From: Rhizophlyctis rosea
Taxonomy: Eukaryota > Chytridiomycota > Chytridiomycetes > Rhizophlyctidales > Rhizophlyctidaceae
Length of the DNA: 64,000 nt
NCBI GenBank assembly: GCA_027596075.1
Contig: JADGJC010000055.1
Coordinates: forward strand, 111,400-175,399
Reading direction: 5' to 3'
Shown here: piece by piece, positions 50,297 to 60,119 of the stretch
Layout of the letters: each line of letters opens with the position of its first letter
Numbering within the stretch: the first letter of the stretch is position 1
Notes under the pieces: generated by a model
The model's input: only the letters and a program-made list of their open reading frames with translations
Told to the model about the DNA's origin: nothing
Databases searched by the model: none
Made by a program: the position numbers and the translations under genes

Positions 50297-53266
50297 ATGA
50301 ACTTCGCGTCAACCTTCACGGGACCGGAGGATATTGTTTCTCCCGATTCTGGACCAGACGTATTGTCCCCGGGTCGTGATGCGCGAGCAGACTCGGTGGA
50401 GGACACGGGAGAAGCGGATGCGCAGGGAGAGGAAGATGCGGCTGAAGGAGATAAGAAGAAGCAGACCTTGGCTTGTGGTAGGAATTGATTGCCAAACAGC
50501 GTAAAAACCAAGCTCTAGAGGCAAGCTAAGGTGTTCCCGAACAGACAGATGCAGGGCGAAGAAGAGACGGTGTGACGGGACTCGACCGATTTGCAACAAC
50601 TGCTCACGAGCGATTCAGCGCGGCGTTAAGGATATCAATTGTACATATGCCACTACAATGAAGAAACGGGGACGGAAGAAGGGATATCGGGATGCGTTAT
50701 TGCAGAAGCTGAATTTATTGGAAGGGATGTTGCAAGGCGGTAGTGGATCGGCGGCAACGGCGCAACCACCGGTTCCGAGCACAAGTACCGGAAGTGGTGG
50801 AGGCATGAGTCTGACGTCTATGCTAAATTCGCACTCGGTGGATAGGCCAGATGTTGGATCATATGGAAATACGCACTACCCATCAAACGCGCTATCTGAC
50901 GGCTCCAGCAGTCCCGCCAAGCGACGACGACTCAACTCCATAGATAACGGCCCAGCACCTCTCATCTCCTCCACATCCGTCTCCGACATGGACGCCTCAA
51001 CAACCAACACATCCGACGACACCTCCTTCCCCCGCCCCCAACTCCCCTCATCCCTCTTCACCCAACACACAACCCCACCCCCCCCCCCCCCCGGCCCCAA
51101 CCCCCTCACCGGCAAACCCCCCCACCCACCCCCCACCCCCCCACCACCCCCACCCACAAACCCNNNNNNNNNNTCCAAACCCTCAAAATTGCCACCTTGC
51201 CTTACTAACCGCACCCCCCCCCCCCCCCCGCGTACACCCCCCCCCCCCCCCACCCCGGCCCACCCCGACCCCCACCAAACCCCCCCAACAAATCCCCTGT
51301 CCCCAACGCCCCAATTCGACCTCCTAATCCACCTCCTCTCCTGCTACTTCACATTCATAAACCCCTGCTACCCAATCTTCGACGAAACCGACTTCTTCGA
51401 AAACCTCCTACCCACCAACCGGCACCACGAAAGTCTGCTGAACGCTATTTGTGCACACGGGTGTTTGCACAGCCAGCATCCGGACTTGTTTAGACATCCG
51501 TATGGGACGCCACGGAGGGCGGCGGAGTTCTTTTTTGGGAGGGGGGTTAAGGGTGTTGATGAGGTTGCGGATTCGGTGGAGCATGTGCAGGTTTTGGCGC
51601 TTTTGGGGGTTTGGGCTTATGGGAATTTGGAGGGGGGTGGGAGGAGTTGGGTTTATTTGTGTGAGTTTTTTTCTTCCGTTTTTGGGTTTGCATGTTTCTG
51701 TTGCATTTTGTGGGCTGGGAAGTTGAGGTCGGGAGAGGATTCAAAGCATACTCATCCTGCTTCCTTCCCTTTCTTATATTTCGCAGCACTGGCTATTCGG
51801 GCGGCAGAAAAGTTGGAGTTGGGGTATAAGAGGAGGATCCTACCGCAAGAGTATCCGTTCAATCCGTTTCCGTTAAATAGTTCGGAGCAAGAGTTGCCGT
51901 GGGAAGTGGCGAAACGACGGAGAATATGGTCGTTTTGTTTTGCCACCGATACTGTGAGTATAGTTACCAAAGCTGTACCGTTTCACAAATCACCTCTGCA
52001 CCGTTGCTCATGGTCCTTCGTTTTCAGTACGGCGCCATGGTCTCCGGCGGCAATCCCGGCATGGAAGAAAGCGACTACCTCCATGTCCTCGTCACCACCG
52101 CATTCAACGGCCACGACGACCTAGACGTCCTAGGTCGCAAACGCAGCTCCTCCTCCATCACCTCCCTATCATCCCCACACGACCCCAACCCACCCTACTA
52201 CACCAACACCTGGCGCCACATCCTCCGCAACCACCCCCGCCACACAATCCACGACTACAGCCCGCACGCCTGGACCGTCGATCCCGAAAACCTCGAACAC
52301 CTCTGCACACACTCCAAACCGTGGGTCATGCAATGCGCGTGGATCATGAGGCGGATTAAGAAACTTATTACGGGGCGGTTTGTTACTGAGGTTGGGAGGC
52401 CGTTACCTCCTACCGCGGGGGCCATCATGGCGCTTTTTCCGCCGCACCCGGATGTGGGGAGTTTGCATGATATGCTTGTACGGTGGTGGAGTGGGATACC
52501 GAGAGCTGAGAGGGCTTTTGAGAGTTTTGAGGAGTTTCGGGTTGGGATTCCGGGGCTTGTACCGGATGTTGCGCAGTTGTGGAGTTTTAGTCATGTTGTT
52601 TTGAATCTTTTTGCGGTTAGTGCGGTTGCTATGTTGCATCAGGGGAATGCGAGGGATGGGAGGAGGGTTTTTTTGACTTGTTTGCCGGGGAGTGGTGGAG
52701 GGGTGGGAGGGGGAGGAGGGGTGGTGGGAGGAGGGCAGGGACAGCCGGTTTATGCTACTAGTGCGGAGATATTGTTGCTTTGTGTGAGGGCGCAGAATTA
52801 TGTTGTCAGGAGTGTTTATGCTGCGCATGGGTTTAGTAGTATTCCGTTTGCGCCGATTGCGGACGGAGTAACGTCACCTTCACTATCCTCATCCTCATCA
52901 ACGACGGCCCTCCGCCCCATCCGCACACCCAACAACCCGCCACCATTTTCAGCACAGTACCCGGCACCACCAGCATGTTTCGTACAGTCTCCCATGACGT
53001 GTTGGGCGCTTTTTGCGACGAGCGTGGCGTTTCTGACGGGGGCGTATGGGAGGGTTGTTGGAGGGGAGGTACAGGATGTGGAGGGGGTGACGTTTATTGA
53101 GGGGGTTGTGTTGCCTACTATGGAGAATTGTGGGAGGGTTTGGCCGGTTTGTTTTGCGTATTGGGAGGCTTTGGAGAGGGTTTTGGCGGAGGAGAGGGGA
53201 AGTGGTGGTCAGGCGGGTGGTAGTGGGATGGTGGTGCCGCCGCCGCCTTTGCCGGGTTATGGGTGA
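50297..53266 (+). CDS. Zn(II)2Cys6 transcription factor with fungal-specific domain
   Basis: Starts at ATG 50297 (MNFASTFTGPEDIVSPDSG). Exon one ends in LAC and splices to DRCRAKKRRCDGTRPICNNC. With the later C in INCTY this completes the C-x2-C-x6-C-x6-C-x2-C-xn-C binuclear zinc cluster. A basic linker (MKKRGRKKGYRDALLQKLNL) and a low-complexity Pro stretch follow. The latter spans the assembly gap. The fungal_trans middle homology region begins FDLLIHLLSCYFTFINPCYP and includes LLNAICAHGCLHSQHPDLF, ALAIRAAEKLELGYKRRI and EVAKRRRIWSFCFATDT. The C-terminus is Gly/Pro-rich. Such proteins bind CGG-type half-sites as dimers and regulate metabolism; the target genes are not evident from neighbours. 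Reading across the gap and the C runs is unreliable. Confidence 0.85.
51078..51250. repeat. Poly-C tracts encoding poly-proline
   Basis: C runs of 15 (51078-51092), 16 (51214-51229) and 14 (51237-51250) flank the gap. They lie in the proline-rich linker of the Zn2Cys6 regulator and are likely both the cause of the gap and a source of frame errors. Confidence 0.85.
51164..51173. other. Assembly gap of ten Ns
   Basis: Ten Ns inside the Zn2Cys6 regulator; a fixed-size placeholder, so the true length is unknown. Confidence 0.99.
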
Positions 53267-53640
53267 GGGAGTGAAGGGTTTTTAGGTTGCGCTTATTGGT
53301 GCGTTGGTTCTCTATATTAATCGTGGGGTTGTGCATACATGCAAGCTGAGGGATAATTGTATTTCCGTCAGACAGATAATTTTCCATTTGAGGACAACAC
53401 TAGCAACTGCCTGTTTGAGGGACTCTCGGAGAACCACAACAGCAAGCGCTTCCAGGGTATATACAAAGTGTCAAACTATAGAAAGAACTATCTACCCATC
53501 AAATTTCTCACCCTCGGTAGGCAATGAAGTTAACGCGAGCAAAAAGCTCATGCTTGAACCTTAGGAAGTGCCGATGCAAAACTGCACAGCTGCTTGACTT
53601 TCTTGATCTGTGGAAGTTAAATGCGTGTACAAGCGATACC
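53267..53640. other. 3' flank of the regulator; nothing supported
   Basis: No domain or splice structure seen; an 86-codon frame is probably chance. Confidence 0.35.
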
Positions 53641-54010
53641 AGCGAGATAGCGCAATATGTACATCCTATATACAACCCTCTACACTATCCTCCCAAGGAG
53701 GCCCATCCGTCGGGTGAGTGGGTGTGCTCGCCCGCAACCGTAGGCAAAGAAATGCCTTCCTGGCACCAGGCCGCAAAGCCATGACGCTAAAAATCTTGAG
53801 GAGCGCTCGACCTAGGGGGTGTGGTGAGAGATAACGCAATTATGTACATCCTATATACACCCTCTAAACTATCCTCCCGAGGAGGCCCATCCGTCGGGTG
53901 AGTGGGTGTGCTCGCCCGCAACCGTAGGCAAAGGCAGGCCTTCCTTAGCACCAGGCCGTAAAGCCATGACGCTAAATATCTTGAGGAGTGCTCGACCTAA
54001 GGAGTATGAT
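53641..54010. repeat. Tandem pair of about 185 bp units with conserved hairpins
   Basis: Copy one spans about 53641-53824 and copy two about 53825-54010, offset 184-185 bp. A core of 53 bases (53697-53749 and 53881-53933) is identical. The flanks differ by scattered substitutions and one-base indels that destroy any shared reading frame. Two hairpins are kept in both copies: CCTCC/GGAGG, whose three-base loop changes from CAA to CGA, and GGGTGAG/CTCGCCC. Another, CCTGG/CCAGG, is perfect in copy one only. The pattern suggests a structured RNA or a non-coding repeat family; no pol III box B was found. Confidence 0.85.
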
Positions 54011-55040
54011 GAGATATAAGTAGCATGGAAAGTTGTCCACCGAAGTGGCCACCGAGTTTCACGGTCGCTTTGCTCTGATTTCCACGTTCCAGGTATGCAG
54101 TTATTTGATTGGTCGTGCCCAGGACATTTGCGAAAGGATTCCTATGTCTGGGGAGCAAAAGAGTAGTGAGTATCTTCTTCTTTGGTAATTTGGTGAAGTA
54201 TCACTTTGGCGCCTCCCCTCAATTCTCTATATAGATATCCGCCCACTGGGTAAGAATGTGACAACCGTCGCTTCTGGCACCCAGAATCAGCCGAAGGCAG
54301 AACCGCCAATTCTGACAGGCTCAGACTCCGTCATCTGCAATGGCATCGGCACTTGGTCCTAATTGATAGGGTGGCAGGCGCACCAGACTTCCCTCTCGTC
54401 CGACCCTGATATTGCCTCCTGTAACCCAAAGAGATGAAAACGACGTTTGGATACTTAGCTTGGAAATGTCGCCGTGTAGAGAGCAAGTTGGTTGATCGCG
54501 CAGAAGCGATGTGGTGGAGAGGGTGTTGACCCATTCCCGACTGTCGAGTGGAACCGGTATTGGCTGCTTGAAGTGGGAGCGTGGAGATGTGGGTAGGAGA
54601 TGAAAAGTGGGAGGTGAAGAAGAAATATATGGAGTGTGGGAAGGATTGTTTTATGCTTTTGGTGAGTGGAGATTGCCCTCAGACCGGCGTGAGTCATTTC
54701 AGGTCACACATCCGCTTCATCAACGCACAGGCAGCGCAGCACCCTCGTGTCAAAGAGTCCCAAATGCCAGCACAGATCCATATTGCTACTTGCGTGAGCA
54801 TACCTAGTGTTGGTAGGTCAAGTTGCTTAGGTCTGAGGCTAATTTCGTCCACATCCATTAAGTTCAACGTTATACATAAGCGCTGGTAATGATGCACAAT
54901 TTCACCATCTGATCAAGTGAAGAAAAGAGATGAAGAAGCCGAACAACGAGCCGGGGACATGCTAGGGTCGCCGAGCCTTCCAACTTCAAAGTACTAAACC
55001 AACAAAATCCAAAACTGCATCCCGTTTGCGGTCTTAATTC
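54011..55040. other. Intergenic, nothing supported
   Basis: About 1 kb with no supported gene. Frames of up to about 100 codons near 54600 lack domains. Confidence 0.4.
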
Positions 55041-57804
55041 CTACAGAATCAAGGACTCCAAACAGTTCCGGACCCAGTGTATGGTGTTAAGTGCAAGCGC
55101 AGGCTTAGCTGCCGGATAGGTTCCGGCCATACCCAACTCCTCCTCCCGGTTCCAAATCACAACGTCTGCCGCCTCCAATGTTGCTTGGGCCTCTTCCCTT
55201 ATGGGCCGGGTGGTACAGATATATGTGGCGATGGCTGAGGGGTTGATTGGGAGTGGGGTGGCGGCTACGAGTTTTCCTGCTACCGAAAGGGAGTGTTCCA
55301 ACCGCGCCATTATGTCTTTCCCCTCGCCTTCATCGATGGTGGACCCGCCGAGCTTGTACTGAAGTAGGTCGCAGCCCGCGGGGGTGAAAAGGATGGCATC
55401 CTGAATGCCGGGAAAGTCAGAAGAACATAGTCGGCCTCCAGCGCATCATTTGTGAAATCAGTGGAGAAGATGAATGACATATCAGCACCGACCTCCTTTA
55501 AGGTTGTGTGAGTAGGTTTGGAAGATCTCGCCCACTATGGCTGCCCAAGTAACCAACCGTGATGCATTTGCCGGCCATTTTGTACAGTGGTGAGATTTAT
55601 GGCGAGTGATTTGTGCGATGTAGTCGGCTGCATCTTTGACTACTATCCAAATTGTTTTCGAAATATTCTCCAAATACTGCATCGCCAACCCCGCCAAGAC
55701 CTTCCCCGTGAGGTGCGCGCCAGTCGCCAAATGGACCCCTACCATACCGCTCTGGCATTAAACTCCACCCTCCCTTTACTAGTCCCTTGCTAACCAACGC
55801 CCTTAAGAAGCACCTCCTCCATCTCAATCCCCAACGTTTTTAACACTAGACGAGCCATCCAAAGAGTGCTCAATACTGGCATTGCTATTAAGAAGCTTGT
55901 GCTCACCCAAGAGTGCCACAAGCGTATTGGCAGAGGGAAACCCGACCCTCGACTCCGGACCCATCCCATCAAAATCAACTTTCAAGTTGCCCAAATCCGC
56001 CAAGATAATCAATTGCTCCTGCTTCACTTCGCCGAGCAGCGTCACGTCCAGCTTGAACGAAGTCGTAGGCGGTGAGCTTGTTCTCCTCAAGTAATGCACA
56101 AGTTCCATCAAAAGAGTTGTTGCAAAATCGGCGCGGGCATAGGGATGTGGCCTCGTGGACCAACCGCAACCTCCCAATTTCGTCCTGATACTGTTTCTGC
56201 ACTTCCATATCCGTGGGGGCACGAAGCTGCCCGCATCCCTCATCCTTCCGGCCAATGACCAACGCACTCAATCCCCTCAATATGCCACCGCTAGCACTGA
56301 ACAATGTCATCAGGACGGCCTCAGGGATGGTGAAAGGGACGGGGAAATCCAGGTTATGACCCTCCCTCAATCTCCACATCAACATCCACCGTGTCCACAG
56401 CGTCCAAGCTATCTATATATTCCAACAACCATAGCTCCAACCCCTACGAAACAAGCAACGAAATTGACCATGTTCTACCACACCATCTTCTCAAACCCTG
56501 CCCTTGAACTAATAGCGAAGCACCTCCAAAAAATATATCTTTCCTTGTTCCAATGATGGCTTAAATGCTTCGTAACTCTCGAACCGCCTCACCTCTACTG
56601 CCTCATCTGATAACCGTCCCGTGAGGAGTTCGGAGCAGTATACCGAGCTACCCGAGCAGATGGTCATGATGGACCCCGATGTTCTTTGGAGAAACCCCAG
56701 ATGTTCTGAGAACGCCACAACAGCTTTGACATCCTCCCACTTTGCCACCTCCTGCACTTCGTCGAGGATAAGAACAAAGGATAGACCTCGCTCTTGGATG
56801 AACAGGAGAACCTGGTGGATATCTCGCAATGAAAGTGACGTCTGGGTTCAGAAGGTTGGAGTGGCAGAGTGTGAGGTGGATAAGTTCGGAAGGCAGAATG
56901 TAGGGTTGATTGTCTTTGCGGCAGGAGAAGTAGCAGGACACAATTGTTGGTGGCGGAAAGATCGATAGGATGGCTTGGTTAACAGCAGCCAGGAGGGTGG
57001 TCTTCCCGACACCTGGTTGGCCAACAAGGAGGTGCAGCTTCTTATGCAACCACGCCGTGTAGTCGTCTGCCATGGTCCCTAGATACCGCAACCACACCCA
57101 CAAATCGTCACGCCGGAAGGCCGTCATAAAAAGTCTAGTCACGGATATATCAATCCTTCGCCTCTCCAAATCTGTGGATGACACCGAGTAACCGAATATT
57201 CGTCTACTTGTCTCCTCTAATGGTGGGAAGCGCGTTGGAGAGACACATCCCTGCGAAGTCGACATCCCCTTCTTGTCGTAAAGCTCCCGGAACCGCTTCG
57301 TTGTGGGCCAAACGGCATGCAAACCCATGCTCCAGGACTTCTGACACTGGCAGGCCTGTAAACAAGAAGATGAAAGGAAGTAGACCACAGAGCTATTGAG
57401 AAGTGTAAACGGAAGTCAACAAAATATAATCTTGGGGATGGCGAATGCTTTCCTGGAGACTGAAGGACTAAAAATATGCTCCAATAGCGAGCAACCTGGT
57501 TCGACAGTGCTGGCACAAGGGCGGCGGGAATTCCGGATGCAGCAACAGCAGCGAGGATGTAGTCGATGGATCCTGTTTCAAAAGGCGCCTCGCTCTCCCC
57601 GAGATATGTGCGGAGATGGTTCTTGTACGGAGATGGTTCTTGTACTCCAGGGGCACTGGCAGGTGTTTCAGGAACGAAAGGCGAGGTGTAGGGGTATGTG
57701 GAGTGGAACGAGATGGGGAATGCATTTTGGTGATAATGTCGGAACGTTGACCGAGGATTCCCGGAGAAGATAGTGAGACGATATAGTAAGGCTCTCGCGG
57801 TCAA
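55041..57804 (-). pseudogene. Degraded P-loop ATPase (STAND/AAA-like) gene
   Basis: Fragments in shifting minus frames form one ATPase in the right order. Near 57600 the frame opens with YKNHLRTYLGESEAPFETGS. Then come ISVTRLFMTAFRRDDLWVWL and a Walker A, HLLVGQPGVGKTTLLAAV (about 57020). After a frame change near 56825 comes a Walker B, LSFVLILDEVQEVAKWED, followed by SIMTICSGSSVYCSELLTG. After a stop at 56509 come FTIPEAVLMTLFSASGGIL and further pieces down to 55041. A perfect 17 bp tandem duplication at 57611-57644 shifts the frame near the N-terminus. P-loop proteins of this layout are common in chytrids among Crinkler-like and retrotransposon-hot-spot-like families, but I cannot assign it. 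Too many lesions exist for a working gene in this copy. Confidence 0.6.
57611..57644. repeat. Perfect 17 bp tandem duplication
   Basis: CGGAGATGGTTCTTGTA occurs twice without a spacer (57611-57627 and 57628-57644). Since 17 is not a multiple of three, it shifts the reading frame of the ATPase relic. Confidence 0.9.
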
Positions 57805-58508
57805 TGCTTGTTACACTCGTATCACTAATACAACGGAGAGTTCTCAGTATGGAAAGAATACTGAAGGCGATTTGTTTGTGGTGGAGGTGGCTCAGTGGAA
57901 GAGAGAGACGAGCGTGAAGAGTCTGCTTATAGAAAAATGCAGCGAAGTGACGGAGACACAACAAACACAAATCAAATCGGAGGATTGTCTAAGCTCTCTT
58001 ACAGTTCAGACGTCGGAACAGGCCGTTGGGAATTATATTCAGAGAATTATGTGCACTTGGGCTTTGGTAAGGAGTCAAGAGACTGCGTGTTGGTGTGACA
58101 GGCCAAATACTAGCACATGTGAGTGGGTATTTTTGTGCAGACACTGGGAAGACACTACCAGCACACTGTCGAAGTGAATCTACTGCTTGCCAGTGCGTAT
58201 TAGCGTCGTTTCGGAGGAGATGAAGGGTCCAAGGGAGTTATCTTCAGAATGTGGGTGACAGCCAATGAAAGAACCCAGGAAAGAACCCAACTTCCATGGA
58301 CAAGGGGCCAACATGCAAGGGGCCCAAGGGTCTGACCCCTTGAGTGAGTGAGTCATTTCAGGTCAAAGCGCAGCATCTCAAATAACTTGGTGTCTACAGT
58401 GCACAGGTGTCCACGCGAGCTACTGTACGTTCCTCCCTTGAACAAAAGTACTTAGCCAACAGATCCACCTCCCACAACTGCAGCTCACGGGAACGGTCTA
58501 TCTCCGAA
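57805..58508. other. Intergenic, nothing supported
   Basis: About 700 bp between the ATPase relic and FRG1; open frames are short and featureless. Confidence 0.4.
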
Positions 58509-59597
58509 ATGTCAAGTAAAGGCGGCAAACTCAACTTCAAGGGCGACAAGACTGAAAAGTATGTGCTGCCCAAACCTGCTTTTGACTCCACAACATCTAA
58601 CATACTCCTGTTTGCAGGAAGAAGAAGAAGCGAAAGGCCGTGGACGCCGTGGAGGAGGACACCCCACAAGAAGGTAACCCCCAAACCCTTCTCCTTTTCA
58701 GAAGGTTGTGATATACGCCAGCTGCTCCTCAGAAGTAGTATTGACACACCGCCTCCTCCGTCATCTCAATAGGTTGGGTGCTTGTGGACTCAATAGAAGA
58801 TTTCACCGGCCCAATCCTCATCCTCTCCCCCGCAACCGACCCACCCTCAACCCTAACCGCCTCCCCCACCTCTCCCCTCACGAAGTTCACCTCTATATCC
58901 TCCTCACCCTCCTCATCCACCGACCCCACAACCACCCTAAAATCCTACGAACCCACCTCCTCCTCCGAAGTCTACATCCCCAAACGCCTCCCCGACTCCC
59001 GCAAAATAACCTTCCGCTCCGCCCACGACAAATACCTTGGCACCGACAAATTCGGCGTCGTCTCCTGCGCGTCCGAAGCAATATCGCCAAACGAGGAATG
59101 GGAAGTCGTGCAGAGGGAGGACGGGTGGGCGCTCATGAGCTTTTATGGGAAGTTCTTGAGGTGTGAGAGTGATGGGACGGTGCGGTGTGATAGTGATGAG
59201 ATGGGGTTTAGGGAGGTGGTGAGGTTCAAGTGTCAGGCAGCTAATAAGAGTGGGAGAAAGAAGCGGAGGGAGAAGGAGAGGATTGATGTTGGGGGGTTGG
59301 AGGTTGATAAGATGTGAGTATCTCTGGGCGCATTTGTTGGTCCACTCGTTTCCGGCTGGGCTATGCGACTTCAATTTTCGACGGGAACCGCGCGCCTACC
59401 GTTGCTATGTACGGATACTAAACATATTAATCCTCTCTCTCCACAACAGTAAACAATTCCACAGCTGGGGCGGTGACCGCCTAGTAACGACACAAGAAGA
59501 TACCCGCAGCCTCTACAAAGCCAAAAAGGACGGTCAACTCAACGAAGCCCTATTAGACCGAAGAGCTAAATTGAAATCGGATAAGTTCTGTAAATGA
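58509..59597 (+). CDS. FRG1: FRG1-like actin-bundling, splicing-associated protein
   Basis: Four exons (58509-58558, 58618-58673, 58773-59313, 59450-59597) join in phase to give about 264 residues, near the usual 258. The start MSSKGGKLNFKGDK leads to a Lys-rich nuclear signal (KKKKKRKAVDAVEE). The fascin-like beta-trefoil core has GWVLVDSIEDFTGPI, VYIPKRLPDSRKITFRSAHD with KYLGTDKFGVVSC, NEEWEVVQREDGWALMSFYG and KFLRCESDGTVRC. The C-terminus LLDRRAKLKSDKFCK is the signature ending of FRG1. Family members bind RNA and F-actin and associate with spliceosomes and nucleoli. An insert rich in Ser, Pro and Thr (about residues 55-95) is longer than in animals. Confidence 0.92.
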
Positions 59598-60119
59598 AGA
59601 ATAAATCCTGGCATTATGTTGGAATGAGAGATGTTGAGGGGATTGGCGTTTGATTATTGCCGATACGGAATCAGAATGAAACGTCTGTCTGTCGATCTGA
59701 CAAGAACCGGACGAACCAAGACGATATGTCGCGTCACCAGATGGTTCCACGCCTTATGATAAACGAAGTTTGCACACTACTTGGGTTGTAAATGAGCCCG
59801 AAAGAATTTCAGGCGTAAACAGTCCTTCAGCAACGGCATTCTCAATGAAAAATCACTTTTATGGAAGCCTTCATTGTCATGGTGGTCATCGCTGTTCCTT
59901 TGTTCCCTGCATGATTCCATAACCGAACCAACACCCAACTACACACACGTACTTGGTCTTCAATCTTCACATCTTAACAAACATTATTGAATTCATCCAG
60001 GTTGTTGTTTAACCCTGGTTCGGCCATTATTACATCGTGGGGTAATCTCTACTAATACGTTGGGTATCTAATTTACACTTGCCGCCCTCACACACAAACA
60101 CCCCGTCAGACTCCCAAAC
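59598..60119. other. Convergent intergenic gap; nothing supported
   Basis: About 520 bp between the 3' ends of FRG1 and the next gene. If the final exon of the minus gene is spliced at its GTGAGT (60126-60121), a short further exon could lie near 60060. Confidence 0.4.
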
